Shown here piece by piece: positions 6,660 to 14,122 of a stretch of 15,921 nucleotides of DNA (position 1 is its first letter; each line of letters starts with the position of its first letter). The notes below the pieces were generated by a model. The model had not been told where the DNA came from and did not search any database. It saw nothing but the letters and a program-made list of their open reading frames with translations. The DNA comes from an uncultured beta proteobacterium (lineage in GTDB: Bacteria; Pseudomonadota; Gammaproteobacteria; Burkholderiales; Burkholderiaceae_C): positions 1 through 15,921 of the forward strand of contig CAIWRE010000080.1 of NCBI GenBank assembly GCA_903914985.1. The letters are read 5' to 3'. Both the position numbers and the translations under genes were made by a program.

Positions 6660-6785
6660 ATGAAACGTGCCGTTCTTTGTGTTTTTTGTTGTCTCAGCAT
6701 CGGATTGGTTTTGACAGCCTGCGGTGGTGGGGGTGGCAGCGATTCAACGCCCAATAAGCTAACTGTCGTTGGTTCCGGTTCTTGA
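6660..6785 (+). CDS. 41-residue predicted lipoprotein
   Basis: A very short reading frame with all the marks of a real gene: AAGGGG (6649-6654) as ribosome binding site 5 nt before the ATG, a basic start MKR, a hydrophobic segment (residues 4-19) and the lipobox LTAC with the lipidated Cys at residue 21. The mature peptide would be only 21 residues: CGGGGGSDSTP followed by NKLTVVGSGS. It ends 30 nt before the next start, suggesting one transcript with the secreted protein downstream. Other lysis-type or entericidin-type small lipoproteins are similarly short, but I recognise no homology. It could alternatively be the remnant of a longer lipoprotein, since the CGGGGGS start resembles the N-terminus of larger Comamonadaceae lipoproteins such as the one at 8306. 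Function unknown. Confidence 0.65.
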   Translation: MKRAVLCVFCCLSIGLVLTACGGGGGSDSTPNKLTVVGSGS

Positions 6786-6815
6786 TATCCCTGAGCTATT
6801 CATAAGGAGACATCT

Positions 6816-7439
6816 ATGCGAATTCTGAAGCTTCTCGGTCTTGGGGTGTTTTTTCTGGGTTCGAGCGCGATGGCGTTCACCAACGCCAGCTCACTTAAAT
6901 TGCAGGTGTATTCGGTCATGCTGTCCACGAGCCCGATGTGTACCAGCCCCGTCACTGTCTTTTCGAATACGACGCCTACCGAAGTTGATTTCATGGCAAC
7001 GCCAACGCTCGGTGGTGGCAATCCAGCGGATGGAACCTACCCCTGCGTCATTATCAAAATGCTGGATGGGATCAAGTTCAAACCCAGCGCCACCACCGGG
7101 TCCTGCACTGCGAACCAGGAATACACCGACAGCGTATGCCAAGCCTCTGAGCAGACCAACGCACCGGATTCTTCGACGCCTTTTAGCTGTACATCTGGCG
7201 CCACTGACGTGGTTTACCTGTACATTACCACCGATAAAACAAATCCGGGTGGCGGACACGCCTTTGAGCAACCCACGTCAAGCAGCGCCCATGCCTATGG
7301 TGTTCCATTGACCACGCCTTTGGTTGTTTCGGGCCCCACCCGTTCCAAGTTTGTCGTCAGAGCTACCAACAGTGTGGACGGCTCCAACCCGACGTGCGGC
7401 ATGAATGCGCCGACTTTTGATTTTCAGCGATTACCCTGA
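6816..7439 (+). CDS. Secreted six-cysteine hypothetical protein
   Basis: A 207-residue protein I do not recognise. It has a clear Sec signal peptide: basic MRILK, a hydrophobic core, and the cleavage site AMA before Phe21. The mature part is rich in Ser, Thr, Pro, Asn and Gly and has six cysteines (42, 77, 97, 108, 125, 194), enough for three disulfides, so an oxidising periplasmic, surface or extracellular location is likely. Sequence texture is beta-rich, and its Thr/Ser/Gly bias recalls pilin- or adhesin-like exported proteins, but no motif proves it. The start has a strong AAGGAGA (6804-6810) at 5 nt spacing. The small lipoprotein lies 30 nt upstream, and the two are probably co-expressed. 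Confidence 0.8.
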   Translation: MRILKLLGLGVFFLGSSAMAFTNASSLKLQVYSVMLSTSPMCTSPVTVFSNTTPTEVDFMATPTLGGGNPADGTYPCVIIKMLDGIKFKPSATTGSCTANQEYTDSVCQASEQTNAPDSSTPFSCTSGATDVVYLYITTDKTNPGGGHAFEQPTSSSAHAYGVPLTTPLVVSGPTRSKFVVRATNSVDGSNPTCGMNAPTFDFQRLP

Positions 7440-7512
7440 GCGCCAAGAGGTAATGGCCTGCGCACTCGGTGTATAACCCGCACCGATTCAACACAAATTT
7501 CAAGGAACAAGC

Positions 7513-8226
7513 ATGGGTGCGCAGTGGAAAGCAAAAGGCAAGGAACTTGCCGCAAACGCCAAAGGCCGGGCCTTTGGCAAGTTGGCCAAGGACATCATGC
7601 TGGCCGCCCGTAACGGAGCGGACCCGGCATCCAACGCCCGGCTGCGACTGGTGGTCGAGCAAGCCCGCAAAATCTCCATGCCCAAAGATACCCTGGACCG
7701 GGCCATCAAAAAAGGTGCGGGTTTGACCGGAGAGGCGGTGAATTTCGAACATGTGATTTATGAGGGGTTCGCGCCCCATCAGGTGCCGCTGATGGTGGAG
7801 TGCCTGACGGACAACGTGAACCGCACCGCCCCCGAGATGCGGGTGCTGTTTCGCAAAGGCCAGCTAGGCACCTCCGGCTCGGTGTCTTGGGATTTTGACC
7901 ATGTGGGCATGATTGAGGCCGAAGCCGCTGTCGCGGGTGCAGATGCAGAAGTGGCTGCCATAGAGGCCGGCGCGCAGGATTTTGAGTCGGCCGATGAAAG
8001 CGGTGTGTGCGTATTTCTGACAGATCCGACGGACCTTGATCTGGTGAGCCGTGCGTTGCCGGCACACGGCTTCACCGTATTGTCGGCTAAGCTGGGCTAC
8101 AAGCCGAAAAACCCGGTCGACCCTGCCAATCTGAGCCCAGAGCACCTGGAGGAGGTTGAGGCCTTTTTGGCCGCTATTGATGCCAATGATGACGTTCAAA
8201 ACGTTTATGTCGGCCTGGCAGGTTAA
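7513..8226 (+). CDS. YebC/PmpR-family protein, YeeN-like subgroup
   Basis: A 237-residue cytoplasmic protein of the YebC family, long annotated as transcriptional regulators (PmpR) and recently linked to relief of ribosome stalling at proline runs. Family signatures are the basic N-terminus MGAQWKAKGKELAANAKGRAF, the second segment MPKDTLDRAIKKGAG, the central YEGFAPHQVPLMVECLTDNV followed by NRT, GSVSWDFDHVG, and the acidic C-terminal end DDVQNVYVGL. The N-terminus lacks the GHSKWxNIxxRK of canonical YebC and is nearer to YeeN, so it is probably the paralogue and not the ruvC-linked yebC. AAGGAA lies upstream of the ATG. It looks like a single-gene unit with respect to its exported neighbours. 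Confidence 0.9.
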   Translation: MGAQWKAKGKELAANAKGRAFGKLAKDIMLAARNGADPASNARLRLVVEQARKISMPKDTLDRAIKKGAGLTGEAVNFEHVIYEGFAPHQVPLMVECLTDNVNRTAPEMRVLFRKGQLGTSGSVSWDFDHVGMIEAEAAVAGADAEVAAIEAGAQDFESADESGVCVFLTDPTDLDLVSRALPAHGFTVLSAKLGYKPKNPVDPANLSPEHLEEVEAFLAAIDANDDVQNVYVGLAG

Positions 8227-8305
8227 GGCGCTCCCTTCATCTGAATACCAAGTGTCTCCTGCATAATGGCTGGCGTTTGTCGCTATAGCCTATTCCCTTC
8301 GAAAC

Positions 8306-9586
8306 ATGTCCTTTCATTCCCTGCGCCTTTGTCTGACCACCGTGCTGATGTCTATGCTTGTCGCGGCCTGCGGCGGCGGCGATGCGGGTTCAGCGCCACC
8401 ACCTACTGATCTGGTGGTCACCGCAGGCAACGGACAAGTGACCATGCAGTGGACACCGGTTGCCGGGGTGGAGTATTGGGTGATGTACGCGCCTACGAAC
8501 CAACCCATCAATATCAAATCGCCTCCCGGAGTGCATTACTGGTTGAACAATGTCACATCCCCCTTGGTGATACCGGGGTTGACGAATGGACAACCCTATT
8601 CTTTCGCCATGAATGCCCGTGTCAATGGTGGAAAGGGCGGGACTCAGACACCTTCGATCACCAAGACACCGCGCCTGGGCGGAAATACCTGGTCGCCGGG
8701 TTTGGGATTGGATTCGGGCAAGGATTTCAGAGGCTTGGCTTACGGCGCGGCAGCGGATAACACGCTCGACTACATCGCTGTAGGCAGTGGTGGCGCAATT
8801 TTTAAAAGCCGCTACGTGAATACCGACAATGTATTGACCTGGTCCAGCGCTGCGTCGGGCCTGTCGGTGGACTTCAATGCGGCGACCTATGCCTCCGGCA
8901 AATTCATCGCCGTCGGTTCCGGTACCAGCAACAATGTGGTTTCCAGTGCCGACCTGCTCAACTGGGCTCCTGCAAGCACGGCGATAGCCACGAGATTGAA
9001 TGCCGTGGCTACAGACGGAGTGACCGTCGTGGCGGTGGGAGATGGCGGGAAAATTTACCGCACCACCGATGGTTTGACGTGGAACGATGTCTCTGCCAGC
9101 GGTATCAATGACCACTTGCAGGGCGTCTCCTACCTCTCCAGCGGCAATTGGGTGGCGGTTGGCAGCAATGGAGCTTTGCTTCTCAGTAGCGATGGCACCA
9201 GCTGGAGTCGCAGTACTGCAACGCTGCCAGTGTCGCTTAGAACGGCGACCTTGCGCTCAGTCGCGGCTGTCGGCGCGACGTGGGTCATTGTTGGAGACGC
9301 CGGGGCCGTGATGACCAGCACCAACAGCGGCGCGAATTGGACCGACTATTCCTCGTCCATTGTGGGGTTCCCCAATTTCTACGCCGTCAATGGTTCGTCG
9401 ACAACGTACAGCTCGCTGACGCAATTCCTCATCGTTGGTGCGTCGGGAGCGGTGTATTCCAGCCCGAACGGAACGGCGTGGACGCAGCAGGCTGCAGGCA
9501 TCACTGATGATCTGTATGGATTGTTAGGGTCGGCGACGCAGTACTTTGCTGTGGGTGCCGCCGGTACATCCTATACCTCTAAATAG
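8306..9586 (+). CDS. Lipoprotein with fibronectin-III-like domain and seven-repeat beta-propeller
   Basis: A 426-residue exported protein. Residues 1-21 form a lipoprotein signal with lipobox LVAAC (Cys22), followed by a Gly/Asp/Ser/Pro linker. Residues about 34-120 look like a fibronectin type III domain (PPTDLVVTAGNGQVTMQWTP, then a YSFAMNARVNGGKG-type end). The rest contains seven copies of an (A/I)VG-x-x-G motif at residues 158, 202, 243, 284, 328, 376 and 415. Each is followed by a strand such as KIYRTTDGLTW or VYSSPNGTAW. This spacing of about 40-48 residues and the TSxxGxxW turns match BNR/Ycf48-like beta-propeller blades. Location would be the outer membrane or periplasm; ligand unknown. 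It is not a recognisable sialidase because no catalytic residues can be assigned. Confidence 0.82.
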   Translation: MSFHSLRLCLTTVLMSMLVAACGGGDAGSAPPPTDLVVTAGNGQVTMQWTPVAGVEYWVMYAPTNQPINIKSPPGVHYWLNNVTSPLVIPGLTNGQPYSFAMNARVNGGKGGTQTPSITKTPRLGGNTWSPGLGLDSGKDFRGLAYGAAADNTLDYIAVGSGGAIFKSRYVNTDNVLTWSSAASGLSVDFNAATYASGKFIAVGSGTSNNVVSSADLLNWAPASTAIATRLNAVATDGVTVVAVGDGGKIYRTTDGLTWNDVSASGINDHLQGVSYLSSGNWVAVGSNGALLLSSDGTSWSRSTATLPVSLRTATLRSVAAVGATWVIVGDAGAVMTSTNSGANWTDYSSSIVGFPNFYAVNGSSTTYSSLTQFLIVGASGAVYSSPNGTAWTQQAAGITDDLYGLLGSATQYFAVGAAGTSYTSK

Positions 9587-9638
9587 GGGGCATGGCAGGC
9601 CGTTCACCGCGGCCGCTACGACAAGTACAAGTCGCGGT

Positions 9639-10403
9639 TTAGCGCGCAGAGCAGACGCTGCAAGCGGCCTTGCGTCCCATGCGTACCTGGGTCCACTCCA
9701 TGCTACGGCCGTCTAGCATGAGCATGCGCCCCGTAAGCGGCTGGCCAATCCCTGCAATGAGTTTGAGCGCTTCGGCGGCTTGCATGGCACCAATAATGCC
9801 CACCAGTGGCGCAAAGACGCCCATGGTCGCGCAGCGGGTTTCCTCTGGCACAACTTGCGGGTCAAACACGCAGGCGTAGCAGGGACAGGCTGCGTCCCGC
9901 GGGTCATGAACTGTGATTTGGCCGTCCATTTGGATGGCAGAGCCTGACACCAAGGGCTTTCTGTGGCGCACACAAGCGGCATTGACGGCTTGGCGTGTGA
10001 CGAAGTTGTCACAGCAGTCCAGCACCACGTCAGCTTTGGCAACCAAATCGTCCAAATGCTGTGCGTCGGCGCGCATTGCCAGCGCGGACACTTCGGTGTT
10101 CGGGTTCAAGGCCTGCAAGGCCGACCGGATGGACTCCACTTTCAACATACCTACCCGGTCCGTGGTGTGGGCGATTTGTCGCTGAAGGTTGGTCAGGTCC
10201 ACTGTGTCATGGTCGACCAGCGTGATGTGACCTACCCCGGCGCACGCCAGGTACATCGCTGCCGGTGAACCCAGACCGCCGGCACCAATCACCAGCGCGC
10301 GGCTTTGCAAAAAACGGGTCTGGCCTTCAAAGCCAATGTCATCCAGCAGGATGTGGCGCGAATAGCGCAGCAATTCCTCGTCGCTCAAGCTGCGCCCTTC
10401 CAT
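9639..10403 (-). CDS. moeB: Molybdopterin-synthase adenylyltransferase / ThiF-HesA family protein
   Basis: An E1-like enzyme that adenylates the C-terminal glycine of a small sulfur-carrier protein (MoaD in molybdopterin synthesis, or ThiS). Features in the 254-residue protein are RYSRH near residue 13, the nucleotide loop GAGGLGSP (40-47), DHDTVDLTNLQRQ with the arginine finger Arg75, Lys88, and Asp132 in LDCCDNFVTR. Two CxxC pairs bind zinc: Cys175/Cys178 and Cys248/Cys251. There is no C-terminal rhodanese domain, unlike the longer MoeZ type. The ATG at 10403 lies 7 nt after the ctpA stop, so both are one transcript. The choice between MoeB and ThiF cannot be settled by sequence alone; the ctpA-moeB pairing is familiar from betaproteobacteria. 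Confidence 0.9.
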   Translation of the reverse strand: MEGRSLSDEELLRYSRHILLDDIGFEGQTRFLQSRALVIGAGGLGSPAAMYLACAGVGHITLVDHDTVDLTNLQRQIAHTTDRVGMLKVESIRSALQALNPNTEVSALAMRADAQHLDDLVAKADVVLDCCDNFVTRQAVNAACVRHRKPLVSGSAIQMDGQITVHDPRDAACPCYACVFDPQVVPEETRCATMGVFAPLVGIIGAMQAAEALKLIAGIGQPLTGRMLMLDGRSMEWTQVRMGRKAACSVCSAR

Positions 10404-10410
10404 GGCGCGG

Positions 10411-11847
10411 TCAGTCTTCTTTGACTTCGGCCTTGCGTTCGGTCAGCGTTTTGCTGACCAAGACCGGTTGGCCCTTGAGCTGCTTGATGGCTTGTGCCAA
10501 TTGGAAGTCTTTTTCGCTTCCAAACTCAGGGGCTTTGCGATCTGCCACCGGCTTGCGCGACTCTTCTTCCAGGCGTTTCAGCGCTTCCTCGCGGGCCTTC
10601 TCACGCGCTTCGTCTTTTACTTCGGCACCTTGTCCGCTGGCCAGGTGTTTTTCCAGGTCGGCTTCGCGGGTGCGCAGGGCGGCAAAGGGGCTGCCTTCTT
10701 CCGTCTCGTCCACCATGACGTTGGGAACAATGCCCTTGGCCTGAATGGATTTTCCGCTGGGGGTGTAATAGCGCGAGGTGGTAATTTTCAGACCGGTATC
10801 TGCGCCCAGGGGGCGGAAAGTCTGCACCGATCCTTTGCCAAAGGTCTGGCTGCCCATGATGGTGGCACGTGCATGGTCTTGCAAGGCACCGGCTACGATT
10901 TCACTGGCCGACGCAGAGCCTTCGTTCACCAGGACCACAAGGTCTACTTTCTTGATCGCGGCGGGCAGTCCTTTCAAAGGGTCGGAGCCGGCGCGACCCT
11001 GGTAGTCGCCCACCGCCGCCCGCAATGTTTGTTTGCTGTCCGGAGTCTGGCCCTTGGTCGATACCACCGTCACGTTTTCCGGCAGGAATGCTGCCGAGAT
11101 CGCCACGGCGGCGTTGAGCAAGCCACCGGGGTCGTTGCGCAAGTCGAGCACCAAGCCTTTGATTTTCGGATCTTGTTTGTAGATTTCGTTGACTTTTTTC
11201 ACGAAGTCTTCGACCGTGCGTTCCTGGAACTGGCTGACCCGCACCCAGCCGTAGCCGGGCTCAATCAACTTGCCACGTACGGACTGCTGCTTGATCTCTT
11301 CGCGGATGATGGTGACCGGGAAGGTGCGGTTTTCGTCTTTGCGGAAAATCGTCAGGATCACTTTGGTTGCGGGCTCACCACGCATGCGCTTGACCGCTTC
11401 GTTCAGACTCAGGCCCTTGACAGCCGTGTCGTCAATTTTGGTGATCAGGTCATTGGTTTTAATGCCTGCGCGAAAGGCGGGTGATCCCTCAATCGGGCTC
11501 ACCACCTTCACCAGGCCGTCTTCCTGCGTAATCTCGATGCCAACGCCGACGAAGCGCCCTGCGGTGCCCTCGCGGAATTCTTTGAACGATTTTTTGTCAA
11601 AGTACACCGAGTGCGGGTCCAGGCTCGAGACCATGCCGGAGATGGCGTCCGTAATCAGTTTTTTCTCGTCCACCGGCTCCACGTAGTCGCTCTTGATCAG
11701 ACCAAACACGGTGGAGAGTTGCTGCAGCTCTTCCAAGGGAAGTGGTGCATAGGTGCTGCGCGCCACCGTTTGCAAGGACACGGTGCACATCGCTCCGGCA
11801 ACGACGCCGAGCGAAATCCATCCTGCAATTTTCAGTTTTTGACCCAT
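10411..11847 (-). CDS. ctpA: Carboxyl-terminal processing protease, S41 family
   Basis: A periplasmic serine protease of the S41A (Tsp/CtpA) family that cuts proteins near their C-terminus, often cell-wall hydrolases. The 478-residue protein has an N-terminal membrane or signal segment (residues 7-30), a PDZ domain (about 95-180, with GRFVGVGIEI and SPAFRAGIKTNDLI), and the catalytic core. The Ser-Lys dyad is Ser313 in GSASASEIVAG and Lys338 in GSQTFGKGSVQT; the 25-residue gap is that of E. coli Tsp. LDLRNDPGGLL (234-244) is also diagnostic. A charged helix (about 398-430, rich in Glu, Lys, Arg) follows the core and may be coiled coil. It is downstream of gpmA with a 44-nt gap and upstream of moeB by 7 nt, consistent with one operon. 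Confidence 0.96.
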   Translation of the reverse strand: MGQKLKIAGWISLGVVAGAMCTVSLQTVARSTYAPLPLEELQQLSTVFGLIKSDYVEPVDEKKLITDAISGMVSSLDPHSVYFDKKSFKEFREGTAGRFVGVGIEITQEDGLVKVVSPIEGSPAFRAGIKTNDLITKIDDTAVKGLSLNEAVKRMRGEPATKVILTIFRKDENRTFPVTIIREEIKQQSVRGKLIEPGYGWVRVSQFQERTVEDFVKKVNEIYKQDPKIKGLVLDLRNDPGGLLNAAVAISAAFLPENVTVVSTKGQTPDSKQTLRAAVGDYQGRAGSDPLKGLPAAIKKVDLVVLVNEGSASASEIVAGALQDHARATIMGSQTFGKGSVQTFRPLGADTGLKITTSRYYTPSGKSIQAKGIVPNVMVDETEEGSPFAALRTREADLEKHLASGQGAEVKDEAREKAREEALKRLEEESRKPVADRKAPEFGSEKDFQLAQAIKQLKGQPVLVSKTLTERKAEVKED

Positions 11848-11891
11848 ACAGCTTCCATTAGATCGTCATTGGTGGTGATAGGCACCGGGGT

Positions 11892-12638
11892 TTACGCAAC
11901 TTTGCCTTGTGCGGCCACAGCCTGGGCCGCCCGCTCTGCCGCCGCTGCATCGCCGAGATAGTAGTGGGTAATCGGTTTGAGGTTGGCATCGAGCTCGTAT
12001 ACCAAGGGAATGCCATTGGGTATGTTCAGGCCCACGATGTCTTCATCCGAGATGTCGTCCAGGTATTTCACCAGCGCGCGGATCGAGTTGCCGTGCGCAG
12101 CTACCACCAGGCGTTTGCCGGCCCGCAGACCGGGCGCCAAGGCTTCGTTCCAAAAAGGCAGCACCCGCGCCACCGTGTCTTTGAGACATTCAGTCAAGGG
12201 CACCTGGTGTTGCTGCAGCTTGGCGTAGCGGGGGTCGGCGCGCTCGCATCGGGGATCGTCCACGGCCAGGGTAGGCGGCGGCGTGTCGTAGCTGCGTCGC
12301 CAGACCAACACCTGGTCGTCGCCGTATTGTTTGGCGACTTCCGCCTTGTTCAGGCCCTGCAGTGCGCCGTAATGGCGCTCGTTCAGGCGCCAGGAGTGCA
12401 CCACCGGCAACCAGGTACGGTCCATCGCGTCCAAGCAGTGCCACAGGGTGTGGGTGGCCCGCTTGAGGACGCTGGTGTAAGCAACGTCAAATTCATAGCC
12501 TTCGCTTTTGAGCAATCGGCCTGCATTTTTGGCCTGCTCAATGCCCAGTGGCGTGAGCTCGACATCGGTCCACCCCGTGAATCGATTTTCAAGATTCCAG
12601 GTGGATTCGCCGTGGCGGATCAAAACAAGTTTGTACAT
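11892..12638 (-). CDS. gpmA: 2,3-bisphosphoglycerate-dependent phosphoglycerate mutase
   Basis: Interconverts 3- and 2-phosphoglycerate in glycolysis and gluconeogenesis through a phosphohistidine. The 248-residue protein begins MYKLVLIRHGEST with the phosphorylated His9. It continues with NRFTGWTDVELT, RLNERHYGALQG (Glu87) and AHGNSIRALVKYL (His182), all diagnostic of the dPGM type. I chose the ATG at 12638 because the mutase fold begins there; the frame is open upstream to 12932 but that part overlaps the divergent rhodanese gene. The last 18 residues are Ala/Gln-rich, an unremarkable extension. It heads a probable gpmA-ctpA-moeB operon. It occupies the position held in E. coli by the unrelated cofactor-independent enzyme gpmM. 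Confidence 0.96.
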   Translation of the reverse strand: MYKLVLIRHGESTWNLENRFTGWTDVELTPLGIEQAKNAGRLLKSEGYEFDVAYTSVLKRATHTLWHCLDAMDRTWLPVVHSWRLNERHYGALQGLNKAEVAKQYGDDQVLVWRRSYDTPPPTLAVDDPRCERADPRYAKLQQHQVPLTECLKDTVARVLPFWNEALAPGLRAGKRLVVAAHGNSIRALVKYLDDISDEDIVGLNIPNGIPLVYELDANLKPITHYYLGDAAAAERAAQAVAAQGKVA

Positions 12639-12711
12639 GTGAGGTGAGCGAAGGAAAAATTCGGGACGCCAGAGCAGGGGCAATGAGAGGTCGGTCTGCA
12701 GGGGAACAGGC

Positions 12712-12729
12712 CCGCATTCTAAAATGCGG
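12712..12729 (+). promoter_or_regulatory. Dyad overlapping a possible -10 in the gpmA/rhodanese divergent region
   Basis: CCGCATT (12712-12718) and AATGCGG (12723-12729) form an inverted repeat with a 4-nt centre. It covers TAAAAT (12720-12725), a reasonable -10 for the rhodanese operon 38 nt upstream of its GTG start. No good -35 is seen. The arrangement could be an operator or just a short hairpin. Confidence 0.3.
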
Positions 12730-12762
12730 CGACCAAACCCTAAAAACTGCCAAGGAAACTGA

Positions 12763-13170
12763 GTGAAATTTATTATCGATAACTGGACGCTGATCGCATT
12801 GGCCGTCATTTCCGGCGGATTGCTGCTGGTACCTGTGCTGCAGGGCGCTGTCGCTACCGGATTGGGCGCCAATGATGCAGTCCAACTCATCAACCGCGAA
12901 AAAGCAGTTGTCATTGACGTGTGCGAGCCCAATGAGTTTGCCGAGGGTCACATTGTGGGTTCCAAAAATATTCCCTTGGGTGAGCTCGAAACCAAGCTGG
13001 CTGGCGCAGTGAAGAACAAGAAACTGCCACTGATCCTGGTTTGCCAGTCTGGCGCTCGGTCTGGACGTGCGGTGGCCAAGGCGACCGCCTTGGGATTTGA
13101 GCAAGTGCATTCCTTGGGTGGCGGTCTGGCTGCCTGGCGCGCAGCCAACTTGCCGGTCGAAAAGGCCTGA
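12763..13170 (+). CDS. Membrane-anchored rhodanese-like protein (YibN type)
   Basis: A 135-residue protein with one N-terminal transmembrane segment (about residues 8-28, WTLIALAVISGGLLLVPVL) and a single rhodanese domain facing the cytoplasm or periplasm. The presumed sulfur-carrying Cys94 is in VCQSGARSGRA, and CEPNEFAEGHIVGSKNIPLG is the typical front half of a rhodanese. The GTG start at 12763 has AAGGAAACTGA just upstream. Position next to grxC, secB and gpsA matches yibN of E. coli, so the orthology is well supported although the physiological substrate is unclear. Recent work on E. coli YibN links it to the protein insertion machinery, which would suit the secB neighbourhood; I give that from memory. 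Confidence 0.92.
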   Translation: MKFIIDNWTLIALAVISGGLLLVPVLQGAVATGLGANDAVQLINREKAVVIDVCEPNEFAEGHIVGSKNIPLGELETKLAGAVKNKKLPLILVCQSGARSGRAVAKATALGFEQVHSLGGGLAAWRAANLPVEKA

Positions 13171-13215
13171 GCGCACGCACTTCTCATCCGCCCCCTCATC
13201 AGCGAAAAATTGCCC

Positions 13216-13476
13216 ATGCAAACTGTGAAGATGTACACCACCGGCGTATGCCCCTACTGCATACAAGCCAAGCGCCTGCTCAAGTCCAAAGGTGTCGAGC
13301 AGATTGAAGAAATCCGCATTGACGTCAACCCGCAAGAGCGCGCCACCATGATGGAAATTACCGGCAGACGCACCGTGCCGCAAATTATTGTTGGTAGCAC
13401 GCATGTCGGTGGGTTTGACGACCTGGCCGCACTCGACGGTCGTGGCGCACTGGTGCCTTTGTTGTCCGGTGCCTGA
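13216..13476 (+). CDS. grxC: Glutaredoxin 3
   Basis: A small cytoplasmic glutathione-dependent disulfide reductase of 86 residues. It has the dithiol active site CPYC (Cys12, Cys15), the cis-proline segment TVPQIIVG (53-60), and the glutathione-binding GGFDDL (65-70). Length and motifs match bacterial GrxC. The start at 13216 (ATG) places the usual VKMYTT strand directly after it; a TTG at 13210 is the alternative. It lies 45 nt after the rhodanese gene and before secB. Confidence 0.96.
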   Translation: MQTVKMYTTGVCPYCIQAKRLLKSKGVEQIEEIRIDVNPQERATMMEITGRRTVPQIIVGSTHVGGFDDLAALDGRGALVPLLSGA

Positions 13477-13511
13477 ACTTTCGCATAGCCTCCCTTTGAG
13501 AGGGGTGGTGC

Positions 13512-13520
13512 TGACATAAT
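13512..13520 (+). promoter_or_regulatory. Possible extended -10 promoter for secB
   Basis: TGACATAAT matches TGn-TATAAT in five of six hexamer positions, 98 nt before the secB ATG in the 142-nt gap after grxC. A TTGAGA upstream (13496-13501) is too close (13 nt) to be its ideal -35. The rest of this gap holds no gene that I can support. Confidence 0.35.
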
Positions 13521-13618
13521 TCATCCTGCGGCACCTCCGGAAAGGTTTGCCAGCAGCGTTTCCCCGGCCCACCAGGCGGAGTCCAGGTGGGCATTGTTTT
13601 CACCCGAAAGATTCCACC

Positions 13619-14074
13619 ATGGCAGACCAAGAACCCGTATTCCAAATCCAGCGCGTGTACCTTAAAGAGGCGTCTCTGGAGCAACCCAATTCCCCGGCCA
13701 TCCTGCTTGAGCAGGAGCAGCCTTCGGTGGATATCCAGTTGGGGGTGGAAGCCAACCCGGTGGCCGACGGTATTTTCGAAGTCTGCGTCACTGCGACGGT
13801 GCAAACCAAGATCAAAGAAAAAACGGTGTTTTTGGTGGAAGTCAAACAAGCGGGCATTTTTGAAATCCGCAACCTGGCGCAAGAGCAAATGGGTCAGATC
13901 ATGGGCATCGCCTGCCCGCAAATTGTCTACCCCTATTTGCGCGGCAACGTGGCAGACCTGATTCAGCGCGGCGGCTTTCCGCCCGTGCACCTCTCGGAAA
14001 TCAATTTCCAGGCGATGTACGAACAGCAGCAAGAGCAGGCCGCCCAAGGCGGCTCTGCCACCCTGCCGCAATAA
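13619..14074 (+). CDS. secB: Protein-export chaperone SecB
   Basis: A tetrameric cytoplasmic chaperone that keeps preproteins unfolded and delivers them to SecA. The 151-residue protein matches the usual length of about 155 residues. It shows the N-terminal FQIQRVYLKEASLEQPNSP, the central TATVQTKIKEKTVFLVEVKQ and AGIFEI, the CPQIVYPYLRGNVADLIQRG stretch, and GFPPVHLSEINF near the end; these are the strongest SecB signatures. I chose the ATG at 13619, where similarity begins, over an upstream in-frame extension to 13547. Its tail is Gln-rich. SecB lies directly upstream of gpsA, as in most proteobacteria. Confidence 0.97.
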   Translation: MADQEPVFQIQRVYLKEASLEQPNSPAILLEQEQPSVDIQLGVEANPVADGIFEVCVTATVQTKIKEKTVFLVEVKQAGIFEIRNLAQEQMGQIMGIACPQIVYPYLRGNVADLIQRGGFPPVHLSEINFQAMYEQQQEQAAQGGSATLPQ

Positions 14075-14083
14075 GTTTTGCTT

Positions 14084-14101
14084 CCGCGCCTCGCGGCGCG
14101 G
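14084..14101 (+). repeat. GC-rich perfect hairpin between secB and gpsA
   Basis: CCGCGCC, a TCGC loop and GGCGCGG form a perfect 7-bp stem 9 nt after the secB stop. No T-run follows, so it is not a standard intrinsic terminator; it may protect the secB mRNA 3' end or moderate readthrough into gpsA. It lies between the TTG at 14078 and the chosen gpsA start, which argues for the shorter gpsA. Confidence 0.55.
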
Positions 14102-14122
14102 ACTGCGACCGGGCAATCGGTG

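Noticed and set aside
9587..9638. Possible terminator between the propeller lipoprotein and moeB
   Set aside because: The convergent gap contains GC-rich short symmetry but no stem followed by a T-run on either strand.
10402..11484. Plus-strand open frame (360 codons) opposite ctpA
   Set aside because: Shadow of ctpA, whose Ser-Lys dyad and PDZ domain are unambiguous; the translated product is compositionally odd.
12639..12932. N-terminal extension of gpmA to 12932
   Set aside because: The extra residues overlap the divergent rhodanese gene and precede the conserved MYKLVLIRHGE start.
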